Source: Clostridia bacterium (GTDB lineage: Bacteria > Bacillota > Clostridia > Christensenellales > UBA1242). From it: a stretch of DNA of 43,477 nt. Positions 8,426-23,400 of the stretch are shown here, in pieces (position 1 is the first letter of the stretch; every line of letters begins with the position of its first letter). Location of the stretch: contig JAQVWL010000007.1 of the NCBI GenBank assembly GCA_028709705.1, positions 1-43,477 on the forward strand, given 5' to 3'. The notes beneath the pieces are model-generated. The model was given only the letters and a program-made list of their open reading frames with translations, did not search any database and was not told the origin of the DNA. The position numbers and the translations under genes are program-made.

Positions 8426-11400
8426 ATGAGTATAATTTTTAACAAAAATTTCTCAAAAAATTTAAGCAGAATTGTTTTAATGATTTTTTTTGTTTTTTGC
8501 TCAATATTTTTTACCGCTTGCAAAGAAAATTATGAAAATATGTCTATCACTTTATCAAATAACGGCGGGGAAGTTATCTTGTTCATAAATGAAGGTGTTT
8601 CCACAACCCAATCAGTTGTTGCAACAGTCAATGCAAACGCAAATATAGACAAGCGAATTTTGGTTAGTGCAGAAAGCAATATGATTTTAATAACCCCCCC
8701 AGAATTTGATGGCGAAAATAATTCTACCATAACTTTGACTGCTATTGGTGTTTGCAAAAATGTGCCTGTTAACATAACTTCTGTTGAAGGCGGAAAAACC
8801 GCTGTGTTTTATGTAAGTGTTATTATACCGCTTAATTTACTAAGCGAAACAACAACGCTTGACAATCTTTATGTGGTAAAGGGCGAACCCAAAAACCTTA
8901 ATGTTGAAGAACTTGTCACATTTTCGCCAACCAACACAACACAAAAAGAAATAACCTTTTCTTTGCAAAATCAAATCGCAAATGTTACCCTTGAAAACAA
9001 TGTTTTAACAGTGGGCGAAAATTTTAGCTCAAGCACTATTACCTTGGTTGCAACATCAAAAAGTAATGAAACACAAAAAGCCAATATCACATTAAACGTG
9101 CTTGCACCAATAAATGCCGATATGCTAAACTTTTCAGCCAGATACCCAAACCACACTCAAACTGTAAACTTGCAAACGCAAATTGAACTTACAAAAACAT
9201 TTCAAAACAAAAATAGTGTTGAATTGACAGTTGTTGTTAACTCAATTGAAGATATTGTTATAAATCCCTTTATCAACAGCACATTAACTTTGGCATCAAA
9301 CATTGCAAGTGTTTCCACCTACACTGAAACAAAAAACCCAATAAACACAACCTTTGTTTTTAGCATAAATGCACAAAACACAAACGGAACAGATGCAATA
9401 TTTTTTGAAATTTCTTACAAAAACTACAATTATGTTTACCAAACACAAAAATTTAATATTTATAATTTTGACGCCGTTGCAAGTTTAAGGTATTTGGTTG
9501 ATGGAGTTGTTCCCGAAAGTTATTATTTTACTGTCTATGACAAATACACCGGAACTTATGGAATGGAAATACTTACCGAAGCATTGCCAAACACTGTTCC
9601 GATTTCTGAATGTGGACTTACATTGACTTTGTTAACAGGTGCAAGCGATTATATTTATTACAACCAGTCTGGACAAGTTATTGTTTTTCAAAACAACAAA
9701 TATACCTTTTTAAGCGGTTCAAAAATATATGTTGTTGCAAAAACTCAAAATTCTGCAAATGCACAATTTACAATTTCTTCAAACTCAAACACAGAACTTT
9801 CAAGATTGTTTAATATTAGTGCCGAAGCGGGCGAAACTGCAATTCAATTCAACAATTCGGTAACAGTTGGAACAAATCCAAATTATTATTATTTGACAAC
9901 AAACACTTCAATGGAGCAAAAAATTGGTTTCAACGTTGCCAGCAATAATATTGAAAACATTACCATAACTTCGAGCGGTAGCGGATTTACCGTAAACAAT
10001 ACAATTTATCCAGATGTTAACTTTGGTTCTTATTATTTCTATATAAACTCTGTTATGGGTAGTACCAATCAAACAGGTACTTTGACAATAAGGGCGGGCA
10101 ATGGTCTTACCGCTACTGCCAGAGTGGAAACATTTGTTGAGTTGGTTCAAAACTTGGTTAGTTTTTCTGTTCCCAATTCGCAAGCCAATTCTGCTGTTGG
10201 TCAAGTCAACATTTTGTCTGCAACGCAATTAAACAGCACAACTTTTGACACCAAATTTGCAGTGGCGGTCAAAATAGGAAACAACATAACTTTGACAAAA
10301 AATGTTAAAGGTTCAACAAGCATAAATTATTCTTATTATGATTTTCTTCTTGGCGAAGGCTCTGCCTATGATGAAGATTACATAAATTTCAATCAATTTT
10401 CAAACGCAATGACACAAGTTGCAAATTACAAAGATTATTCCAATGTTATTCGCCCAATATATTTAACTTCGTTTTCTCAAATTTATGCCGGGCAAATAGG
10501 CAAAGTTTGGGTCAAGGTCGAAATAAATGGCAGTCGTTTGGAGGGCGGTGTAAAAACAGCAACAACTTTTGCTTATTATTTTTTGGTAGAATGTTACCAA
10601 CCTATTCAAAACTTAACACTTTCCAACACAACAATAAATCTTTATGCAAAAAATAGCGTTGGTGATGATAATTATGATTTGACATCAAAAAATATTGATG
10701 TTTATCTTAACAATAATGTAACTTACAATCAAATAGTTTGGTCAAACGTTTATGGTTTGAATTATACTCTCAACTCGCAAAAAGTTTATGAGTTTACAAA
10801 CAACATAAATTCAATAAAAATTGAAGCATTTAGCACTCTTGCACCTTATGAAATGAACGGAGTAACTCATTTTGCGAACAAAAATTCTTTGACATTTTAC
10901 TTTGTTGCCAAAATTTTTGAATTTAACAAAGTTTACAGCGTTTCATTGAAAGTAAACATTTTAAAAGCACAACAAGTTGAAAACATTTTTGTGCAAAATG
11001 TTAATGTTCAAAATGGAATTTATATTGAATTAGATTATAGCGGTCAACAAATAACATATCAAATTCTAGCCCAAGCACAAAAAGGCGAAAGCGGTATTAA
11101 ACCTTATAACAACGCATTAGTTTATTCTTTTCAACAAAATGGAAGTACTTCTTCAACAATTTTGTCAATCAACAGTGCAAGCGGTCTTATTACTTTAACA
11201 AACAATGCAAATGCTGTTGGCGGAACGGGCTTTGTAAGAATTGCACCTGCTGATAGATATGTCAACGGGCAATATGTTGCAGGCGAAACAGATATTGCGG
11301 TTTATATCCCTGTCACTATCGCAGATGGCAGAAGTCGAGAAAGTTCTTTTAGAATATCAAGTTTGCAAGAAATTGATAATCTTAATTTGCATTACACTTT

Positions 11401-14400
11401 GATGATAAGTGACATAATCACAAGCGAAGATACTTATGCAATATTTGAAAATTTTGGTGGTGGATTGTATGGTTGTTTGATTGGGCAAAGCAATTTTGCA
11501 ACAATAACAACAAACAAAACGCTTTTTGGTACTTTGTCAAATACCGCACAAATCAAGGATTTGATAATTGTTGGAACAATAACAAACAGTGGAAACGGTT
11601 TTGTTGCAGACACAAACAATGGTGTTGTTTCCAATGTTACAATCGAAACTTTGATAAATGAAAGTCAATACTACGCAAGCAGTTTAACAGTTTCAAATGC
11701 AAACGCAGTTGGCGGTATTGTTGGCACAAACAATGGCGAAATAGCATTTTGTAATTTTTATGGCAAAATAACGTCAACAAATTCAATTGTTGGTGGACTT
11801 GTTGGTATAAACGAAGGCAACATAAACAATTGCAAAGTTGAAATGTATAACTTTTTAAACGAAGATAATATAACCTTTGCAACTATAAATGGTGGCGAGT
11901 TTGTCGGCGGTTTGGTTGGCGAAATGTCAAACGGAACATTGACAAATTCTTATGCTTATTCTTATGCTTATTCTGGCAGTGAAACAAAAAATTATATGGG
12001 CTTAAACATTCTTGGCGGAACAAATGTCGGTGGTTTGGTTGGCAATCTTTTGGGCGGTTCTATCAATATTTGCTTTGCAAACATTAATGATATTACAACC
12101 TTAACGGGCAATTCTTTTACAAGTGGCGAAATTATAAATGCTTATATAATTTACAAAACAAGCAATGAAGCAACAAACGCAAATTATACTGTAAACAAAA
12201 TTGCAAATTACAACTATAACACTCTTCCAATAAACTCAACTTGGGGGAAAGATATAAACAAAAATAGTGGATACCCTTATTTTAAGGCAATTTTGCAAGC
12301 AGATTCAATCGCATCAATGCCAGACACATTGGCAACAAATCTTGAAAATATTATTTCGAAAACAAATACTTCAATAATATATTTTTATGCAAGCAATTTG
12401 ACACTTACTTCACAAGAAATCATTGCTTTAAACAAACTAAACACAATTTTGTTTGGTGATTTGCTTGGTGGCAATGCAAATGGAGTCAAAGCACTTACAA
12501 GCAACAAAAACATTTTAGATGTTTATGCAAATGGCATAACAATAAAAAACACAGGTTTTGCAACTTTAACTTTGTTCTCTAAATATGACTTTTCAATCAT
12601 AAAAACTTTTACAATTTATGTTATTTATCCAATATCAAACTTGACTTTGGTTTATGAAAATTCGCAATTTGCAAATGGTGCAAGCATAAATGTTAAAATT
12701 AGCGATGGTTTTGCCCTAAATGGACAAACAAAAAACTCACTTTTGCTAGTAAACAAAGATATTTTAATAAAAACAAATCAACTTAATCTTGATTTAAGTT
12801 CAAATAATGAAAACGACTATTCTGCCTTTATTTTGGGCAGTGGTCTTGGTGCTTACAATTTTAACACACAGGCACTATACGATTTGGAAAACAATTCGCA
12901 AATTGCAATCAAATATAGCATTTCGCTTATTTCAAATACTTTTGATAGTGGAAAATTGACCGACATAAACTCAATGCTAAAAACCAAGTTTGACAGTCGA
13001 TTTACAATCAATCTCTACAAAGGTGCAGACCAAATAACAACTTCGACTTCCAACGCACAAATTGAACCAAGCGATGTTTATACTTTTGAAACATATATCT
13101 TTTCCGACTTGCCTTATTTGCAAAACAACAGTGAAGAAGATGTTATTGTTTCTATTGATACAAAAAATTATAATACTGACTTATTTACAATAAATGTTAA
13201 TTATATAGGAACTATTTATTACACTAACAAAACTGACTTAACTCAAACAACTGACAATGCAAGTTTGGCGGTTTATTTCCAACATATATTTAGCATTAGC
13301 ATAATGGTTACTGAAAATTATAAGCATTTTGACTTTGATGGAGAAAGTTTTACTGTTTCATTAATTGCAAAATCTTCACAGACCAATTCAATAAATTATA
13401 ATTCAAGTGTGATAGAAAAAAACTTTGATTTGACAATAAATTCTCAATCTATTGTAAGTGTTAATGCAACACATTTTGCGTTGTTGCCAAATGGCAAAAC
13501 TTTGATAAGTCAAAATCAAAAAAATTATGTTTATTATGAATATTCAACTCAATCAAACAGTGTTTTGACTCCGGGCGATGAAGGCTTGCTTGCTGTCAAT
13601 ATTTATCCCGTTTTTGCCAACTATGATTATTTGACCATAACTTATACAACAACAACGGGCGAAAGTGCAAATCTTAGACTTGGCGTTATGAACAAGGAAT
13701 CAAATGGCAAATTTACAAAAAGTAATATTGGCTTTGAAACTCTTGAAAATGGAATAAAAATTTACAATTTATATTCATATATAATTTCACAAATCAATCA
13801 AAACACCTTATATTTAAGCACTTTTATTCCTACTGAAATAGAAAAAGACACCGTTTTTATTATTACTATAAGAGCATATAACGAGGACAACGAATTGGTT
13901 TATCAAGGTGTAAACTTTAACTTGGTTGTGCAATATCTTGAAGGTGCCGAAATTTCAATTTCTGACAGCGATGGCAAAAAAATTAGCACAGTTGCAAGGG
14001 GAACGGAAGAATATCTTGTTATTACAATTCAAAAAGACCAAACTGTCGACCTTGAAAATATTAGTATAGATGGCAGGTTATATGACGGAGATGTCAACAA
14101 CTATATAACATATTCAGGTTTTTCTATCAAAGAAGAAGAATTTTCCACTACAAGAACGTACACAGCATCTTTATATATTGGTTCAAGTCTTAAATTGGAA
14201 GACAATGCAAATTATATAACCGTTGGTGTTACAGTATCTTGGATAATAAACGGCAAATACCAATCAAAAACAACTTATATAAATGTTGGAGTGGTAGACT
14301 TTTTGATTGATGAAGTAAAACTTTTGACTGACAAACCTAACAAAACAAACTTGACTGCCTATATTGGCATTCAAACACCTTTGTTATTTGATTTTTATTC

Positions 14401-17400
14401 AGCAAACAACACAAATCAAAACGCTTCACTTGAAATGTTTTTGGCAAATTATTATTATGAAAACTTGTCAGGTGTCAACACATTTGGTGACTATGTTGTA
14501 AATCGTGGCAATGAAAACATTGGCAGTTTTATGGCAAATTTGTATTATGTAAATGGCAATAATTATTCTCAAATTTTGGGCGGAAATGGCAATATTCAAT
14601 CAAACTCTTATTTCAATTTTTCAGTTGAAGAAGATGGCACAATAAAAATAACAGGAAAGCGAAGCGGTTCTGTTGCACTTTTGTTAAGAATTGAAGTCAA
14701 ATTGCCAAGTGCAACGCAAAATGTTTATAAGTATGTTGACTTTTTGTTTTCAATTACCGTTGGTATTTATAGCGATGAAGACACGCCACTTATTATTGAC
14801 AACGAAACTGCTTTTTATGATGCAATAAATGGCGAAGTGCGACAAAATTATATTTTGATGACCGACATAAATCTTACAAATTATTCGCCGGTTAGCACAA
14901 ACGGAATAGCAAGTTTAGATGGCAATAACTACACAATCAATATTTTAAGTTGGAATACCGAAACCACAGAAGCAGAATTAAAACTTGCTTTGTTTGATAC
15001 TGTAAATGACAATACAACCCTAAAAAATCTTTGTGTAAATGTTTATCATTCAAGCAATATTGTGATAAACACAACCAAACATACAACAATAAATGTTGCA
15101 GGTATTGCAATCACAAACAATGGCGTAATTTACAACTGCTCTGTTGTTGCATACAAAACAAACAACTCACTACCAAATCTTGCTGTCAGTGCTGGTTTTT
15201 CTTTATCATACTCTGTTGGGCAAATTTCTGAAACTATAACAAGTAAACTTGCGGGTTTTGCAATTACAAATAATGGAAACATAACAAATTGTAGAGTTGG
15301 CGGATACAGTGTTGACTATGTTAACAAAAGCAATGTAAATTTGGGTTCTTTCAATTTGACAGGTCAAGGCAATATTTGTGGATTTGTTTTTGAAAATAGC
15401 GGAGTTATTGCAAGCAGTTATTTTGCAAATGCAACAATAAAAAACAACTCAACAAGCGGGTTGACAACATATTCAACAGGCTTTGTTGGCAACAATAATG
15501 GCGACATAAACTTGTCTTATTCAAAAGGTGTGGGCGAAAACAGTTTCAGTTTGTCTGGTGGCGGAATTTCAACTTCAAGCATTAGTGCTGGCTTTGCTTA
15601 TACAAATGGTGGCAGTATTAGTGATTGTTATTCCAACATTATGCTTGCAACAACAAACTTGGCAACACAAAACTTGTATGCAAGTGGCAGATTGACATCT
15701 GGTTTTGCTTACAAAAACGATGGCACGATTGACAGGTGCTTTACTGCAAGTAAAATTGAAGATGCAAAAACAACTCAAATGAATTTTGTTGGTGTTGACA
15801 ATTTTGGTGAAATGCAAAATACAGGTAAAATAACAAACAGTTATTATTACAACCTTAATTCTGACCTTGACAATGCTTATGCAAACACAAATAGCAATAT
15901 TTCTGTAAAAAGAATAAGTGAACCAGACTTGATTGACAATTATTATGGCTTTACTTTTGCTGATTCTGCAAGCAGTATAAATGGAGTTTGGTTTATTACC
16001 GCTTATGGAATAGACTTGGTAAGTGCAAATCAAATTGCAATATCTAATAGGTATGTGGCAAATGAAGTTAGGGACTTAATAACAAATGAATTGACATCTT
16101 ATACTTTGCCATACACAAGCGGTTATGAATATGGCAGTAAAAAGAATCCTATTATCATAAGAAATGCAAGCGAGTTTAACCGAGTTTTTGGCGGAGATAA
16201 CAACAATGCAGGCACTGCTATTGCAAGTTATTACAATTTAGACAATCAAACTGTGTTTGGCAATTACAGAATTGTAACCAACATAAATTTGGGCGAACTA
16301 ATAGCAGATGAAACAAACAACATAAAAATAAAATCAAGCGATATGAGTCTTATTGGCGGAACAATTGATGGAAACTCTTTTGAAATAAGCGGTTTGGAAT
16401 TGGTCGCAAGGGCAGAGTCGGCGGTAAAAAATTATGGACTTTTTGCAACTGTAAAAAACAATTCAATCATAATGAATTTAAATATTCAAGTTATTGCAGT
16501 AAATGCGGCAACCGTTCAAAATGTTGGTGCTATTGCCGGAACTTTGGAAAACTCAAAACTTATCAATTTGTCATTATATTCTAAAAATGTTGACGAAACT
16601 GCAACAATAATAGGAAACAATATTGTTGGTGGTGTTGTTGGCAAAATATTGGGCGAAAGCGAAGTAAAAAATATTTCTATCAACAACATAAATGTAACAG
16701 CAAATCATATTTCAACTTCAACTTCTCAATATTTTGTAAGAGACCAAAGCATTTCAAGTTTGTCAAACACAAATATTTCTTATGCTGGCGGTATTGCGGG
16801 CGTGGTTGATATTTATGAAAAATCACAAATAACAAATTTTGTTCACAACGAAGATATGTCAAAACCGCATTTGGCCTTTTTGAAAGTAAGTGGCTCAATG
16901 TCAATAAACGGTTCAACTGTTGGTGGTGTTTTAGGGTATATGGGACCAAGAACATATTTAAAAGATGCGACCCTAGAACTTTCAAGCAAACTTGACCAAA
17001 AATTGATTGCTTACAATTGTTATGCTGGTGGAATAGTGGGCGAAAACTATGGCGATTTGAATATGCTAAAAGCAGAACACGAACAAACAGTTCAAAAACA
17101 AATTGAATCACAGGTGTCTAGTTATTACAAAAATTCAAGCACGACAGTTCAAAGAGGAAATATGACATTGTTTGAATTTGGCAATGCACAAGATTATCAA
17201 CCTATTGCAATTGGCGGTTTGGTTGGGCAAATGGTAAGTGGCAATTTGCAACACTCTTATTCAAAAGTAAATGTAAGAAATTCAACCGCACTTTATGCTG
17301 GCGGTGTTATTGGTATGGTTCCTTATGCTCCCAACATAAAACAAAATTATATTGACCTTTATGAAGTCTTTGCTTTTGGCGATGTTTTTGCAAGTATTGC

Positions 17401-20400
17401 TGAAAATGTTGTTTCTGGTGCTGGCGGTATTTTGGGCTATGTCAATTTTTCAAGAACACTAAACTTTACCAAAGTAAATGCAGTAAACTATTGGTCTTTA
17501 ACACTTGACACAAAAACAAATACCTATTATTTGCCAAGCAATATTTACGATATTTATGCCGTAACGGGCAATACAAATGCTTATACAAACATTGCTCCAA
17601 TAACTCTTAACAACCTTGTTGTTGACAACAGTGGTGCAATCTCCATAAAAGCAGAATATTTGAATTTGTATAACTTGCCAACTATTGCTTGTGCCGTTAA
17701 CAGCGATAGTATGTTTGCAGTAAAAAATATTGATTTTGACTTAAATGGTGCAAATTCCACTTCAAAAACAAACAATGCTTATGCAAGTTTGGGGTCTTCT
17801 AGTTTTTACAAAATGATAAACGAAGATACTCAATCAATCACAAGTTTTTACACTTTTACAAGCACACAAGTTAGTGGCAGTGAAATGGACACTTATTTTA
17901 GAAACAGTGATTGGGACCCAAATTATTGGTATAGATACCAAAACAATATGCTTCCTTCACTTATAACATACTCTGAAAATCATATTTATTATATATATGT
18001 TGCACAAGACCTAAAAAATATGGTCGCTTATCCAGATGCAACTTTCATTGTTGTTGGTCAAAACAATAATGGAATTGTAAAAGTAGGCAATTATATAAGA
18101 AACACAGGTCTAAACATTGACAACTTCTCCGGCGTTTTGAAAGGTTATGACAGCACAGGCGATTATGGTTTTGACTTTGAAGGTTATTCGCTTACCTTTA
18201 TTTCTTCAACAACCGCGGGTGCAAAAATTTATAACTTGTCAATAAAAAATTTGGGTTCAGCAAGTTCAATGTATCAAGAAAATTTTGGTTCGTTTGTTGA
18301 CCAATCAATCCAAACAACTTATGAAAACTTAACATTTTCAAATTGTCAATTATATTCTTCTGCTTCAAGTGCCACAACAAGCATAGGTCTTATGGCAAAC
18401 AGCATAACAGGTGGTTATATTTCAAACATAACATTTGTTGATTGTTCGGTAAACGCAAAAGCAAATGCTAATATAACAAACCTAAATGTTGGTCTAATGG
18501 CAGGTCAAATTACAACACAAAGCAATTCTTATGTTCAAATTTATGATGTTACCGCATACCTATCAAACGGAAACATAAACAATTCTATTCTTAACGACAT
18601 CAATGTAGATGTCAATGGCAAAACGATAATCAACCTTTGCGTTGGAACAGTTGCGGGCAAAACAACAGGTTCTGTTATGCTCTATTATACCGCAAATTCT
18701 AACACAGAAACTCGAATAAAAGGCGTAGGTGTTTCTGGCACAAGTTCTAATCCTTACTCTGCCGATAGCAGTTTTTCAAGTATTTACAAAGGTATTGTTT
18801 TTGATGTTCAAGACAACAATTTGTCGCAAAATGGTGCAATAATAAACTACAATGCTGGTCTTGTAATTGGCGAAACAAATTCCCTTAACTTGTCTTTCCA
18901 AAGAAGCAGTGCAACACAAAAACTTAATATTGTTGGCGGTTTGACAAACAGCGGTAATGTTGACATAACAAATGCAAACTTGGGCGGTGCAATTGGTAAA
19001 GTGGCGAACAGTATTTCAATTTCCAACAGTGCAAGTTTTGTTGACAAATATGTAAATGTTGATTGTGATATAAACTTTTCTGCTCAAAAAGTAAATGCGG
19101 GAATGTTGATAGGTACTTCTGGAACAGTTTACACAATAGACAATATTGACACCTATGGAACAATAAATGTAAAAGCAACAGAAGGGGCTTCAAACATTGG
19201 TGGATTTGTTGGCAAGGCAAATGCAGATATCAACATTTCAAATGCAGTTAGCAGAACAAAAATAACAGTAGATGACGACAACAATTCTAGCAGTGCACTT
19301 ACCACTGTTGGTGGGCTTGTAGGTTTGTTTAATTCAACAACAAGCAAAATGGTTATTGGTGAAAACAATTTCAATACCAAATATTTGGGAACAATTATAA
19401 TTTCCACAAACAATGTTTATGCGGGCGGAATTTTGGGTTCTGCACTTTCAACTTCAAGTGCAGTAAACAATGACAATGGCATAAGGATAACAAGTGCAGT
19501 TTTTGGTGGTGATATAATAATTGAAAGCACAGCACTATCTTATATTGGCGGAATTATGGGTGCTTCAAATTATAACGGACTAACAAACAACGAACCAAAA
19601 AGACTTTTGAAAAACAATTTGGCTTATGGCAATATTTATGTCAATTGCGATTTGGCAGAAAACGAAGACGCAAGTTACGTTGGTGGATTGCTTGGCAAAG
19701 GTTCAAGTTTTACATATCTAAACAGCAATTATTCGGTTGCAACAATTTTCACAGCAGGCACTCAAACGCATGAAAATGCCAACATAAACGCACTTGTGGG
19801 CGTGTCAAATGGTTCAAAAACCGATACAGACACAAACAACCAAAAATATGTTAACTACTATTCAAACCAAGTTAGTTTGTGTTTGGATTATAACCCAAGT
19901 GAAAGTGTTGATGCTTTTGCAAGCGAAAATGTTTATTATTTGACAAACAATGGCACAGGCACAAGTACTATGCTTGATGTTTTAACAGCATACAAAAATC
20001 AACTTACAGAATTAGAAAAAACCTATGAAATATATTATGGTTCAAAAATAAATCCAATTTTGATAAACGAAAGCGGGTATTCAACCGCTAGCGGTTACTT
20101 TAATGACGATTTTGGTGGCAAGGCAAAATATTTTGTTATAAATCAAGCATTGTCAGAAAACAAAATGCAAAACATAACACTCAAAAATGCGTTTATTATT
20201 GGCGATGGTTTTACTTTGACAAACAAAAACAATGCAGTTTTTGCTGAAATAGATGCAAAAAGTGTTGTTAGTGGAATAAAAGTTAAGGCGGAAATAACAA
20301 CGTCAAATACAAACTTTTTTAGCGGTGGAACTGTTTCAGCAACGGGTGTTGGAACACTTGCAAATGTCAACAAGGGCACAATTTATGCGTGCAATACCAA

Positions 20401-23400
20401 TGAGGTGCAAAGTGCTTCGATTTATGATGTTTATGGAATAAAAAACACAAATAGCGGAGTTTATGTTGGCGGTCTTGTTGGTGTCAATGGCGGTTATATT
20501 TTAGATAGTTATGCCGATGTTGATGTAAAAGGTTCAAGCAATGCAGGCGGTCTTGTTGGCCTTAATGCTGGGCTTATCAGCAACAGTTATAGCACAGGCA
20601 AAGTTGTCAGTCCAACTGCTTATGCGTTCGGTCAAGGCAATGGTGGAAAAGTATATTATTGCTACACTTCTTCAATGGTTGAAGGCAGTTCTGCAAGCGT
20701 GTTTGGAAATAATACTGCAATTGGTTGCTATTATGATCTTTATGGAACAGGTGTTTGGCAAAACATTCAAAACGGAGATGAAAACACAATTATAACAAGC
20801 AACACAAACACAATGGCGGTTATTACCGAAAACACAGGCACAGAAATATTCCTATCAAACCCAACCGCAAGCATAAAATTTGGTTATGATTTTACCAAAA
20901 ATTATGGTTACTTAACTTTTAACGGAGAAGCATACAGCAATTTCAGTTATATGCAAAATGGGTCAACAGGCAATGGATCAGTAAGTAACAACGCAATTTT
21001 GATTCCAAATGTTGGAAAATTGCAACAACTTAATGATAATGCCACCCAAGCAAAACATTACGCATTGATAAACGATATTTCTTTGACAAGTGATATGGCA
21101 AGCAGAGGTGCTGATGACTATGGCATCAAAAATTGGAAAGCGATTGGCATAAGTGAAGGTTCGGCATTTGCGGGAACATTAACAGGCGAATATTTTGTCA
21201 ATGAAGAAAGCAACAATCACTCAATTTCTGGGCTTGCAAGCACAACGCTTACGGGTTATGTTTATGGTTCAATTTTTGGCGAAACAAACAATGCGGAAAT
21301 AACAAACTTAACAATCAAAGATAGCAGTTTTGAAAATCAAACAGATTATATTGCAGGTCTTGTTTCAAGAGCAAACAACACAACTATTGAAAATATTACT
21401 GTTGAAAATTGCACCTTTAACTATACAGCAAGCGGAGGAATTAACCTTGGCGGTATTGTTGCAAAAGCAACGGGTTTGACAACAATAGAAAACTGCTCTG
21501 TTAGCCAAAGCACAACTTTTGGATATGGTCAGGAAAACAGTTCTTCAAGTTATACAAGCAATATTGGTGGTTTGGTGGGCAGTGCCTTAAATTCTGTATC
21601 TATTAAAAACAGTACAGTGGGAAATGCTTGTCAATTTGGTTACATATCTAGCGGTTCTGTCAAACTTGGTGCAATTTTGGGCAGTGCAGATGGTTCTCAA
21701 CCAATCAACAATCAACCAATAAGCATTGAAGATTGTTCAGTTGGAAATGAAATAGTATTTAGTTATTCACCTGAACAAAGCGTAAGCAGTAAAAGCAATA
21801 TTGGTGGCATTGTTGGATATTCAAAAGGACTTGATATAACAAATGTTGAAATGGGTGCAACAAATCAATTCAACTACCTTGCAAATGGCACAAGTTATAT
21901 GGGCGGAGCGGTTGGCTTTGCAGACCAAAACACTTCTCTTGATACAGTAAAATGTGGCGAAGGTTATGCTTTTAAATACACAGCAACAACAGGGGCAAAT
22001 TCAAGTTATATGGGTGGTATGTTTGGCAAGGCAAGCAATGTTTTAATCACTTCAAGTTCAATTGCAAACGCATACTCGTTTGAATATAGTTCAAATGGCA
22101 CAAGTTATATGGGTGCATTGGCGGGTATTATAGATGCAGGTCAAGCAAGTTCAGTTAATTTGTCTGGCATTACATATGGCACAAATTATGATTTTAGTTT
22201 TGCAACAACCTTAGCGGGAACAAACACAAATTATTTGGGCGGTTTGGCTGGCAAAATTGATGGTGCAACAATAACAAATTCAAGCACACAAACAATATCA
22301 GGCAGTAGTTGGAATTATAAGTACACACTTTCAGATTCATTTTCAATTCAAAACTATGTTGGCGGTGTTGCGGGTTATATTGACAATTCAACCATAAGCG
22401 GTTTCAGTGTTGAAAATGTTAACTTTGGCGGAAGCATAAGCAGTGCAAGCCTAGGCGAAAATTATCTTGGCGGTGTTGCAGGCTATATTGCAAACTCAAC
22501 CATAAAAACAATCAAAGTTTTAAGTTGCACGAATTTATGTTCTTATAGCGGATATGTTGGAGGTATTGCGGGCGTTGTTGAAAACACAGAAATAGGAAAA
22601 GAATTTACAGGTGGAACAGCAAATATTACACTTTCAAACTTGAATATTGATGGTGTTGAAACCGCCAAAATTGGTGGAGTTGCTGGAAAAATTAACAATA
22701 TAAGTGAAGAAGAGAAAAATATTCAAAACATTTCTATTTCAAGTTGCCATATAAACAACCCAAGCTTATCCGCAAAAGTTGGAGGTGTTGTTGGCGAAAG
22801 CGATAGTGCAACCCTTTCAATTAAATATGTTGACATTGATGGCTCTTCAACTATAACAAGCAACAACACAGCGGGCGGAATTTTGGGCGAAGGTTCGATT
22901 GACACGATTTATAAGTGCAACAACAATGCAAGTGTTAGCGCTTATGCACAAAGTTTAGAAATTTCTGGCGGTGAAAATGATGATACAATTACCCCTTATG
23001 CCGGCGGAATTGTCGGAAAACTTGTTGCGGGAATTATAAGTGAATGCGACAACACAGGTTTAATAAATGCGGGTTATAATGTGCCTAATGCAAAATGGTT
23101 TAAATATAATTTTACAGATATGATAATTGGTGAAAATATTGAATATTCAAAGGGTTCAAATCAAAGTTTTGCGGGCGGAATTTCGGGGTATAGTGGAGCA
23201 GAAGTTGTTGTTTTAGATTCAAGGAACTTTAACTCGGTAACAGCAAAAGCAAAAATAACAGTTGCAATCAAAAAAGCCAATTACTCATTCGAAGTGTTTG
23301 GTGTTGGTTATAGAGCCGAAGGTTATTTGGGTGGAAAAGTTGAAAAAGCATACGCAAACGGCATTTCCTATATAAGCAATGGAACAAGTTTGCTAAATTG

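Noticed and set aside
11948-11975. 12-bp tandem duplication TCTTATGCTTAT encoding SYAYSYAY
   Set aside because: Only two copies and in frame; a minor repeat, not likely a separate functional element.
15575-17111. Long antisense ORFs inside the giant genes (e.g. 15575-16033 and 16680-17111 minus)
   Set aside because: Low-complexity Cys/Ile/Leu/His-rich translations with no recognisable motifs; explained by the codon composition of the Asn/Thr/Ser-rich plus-strand genes.
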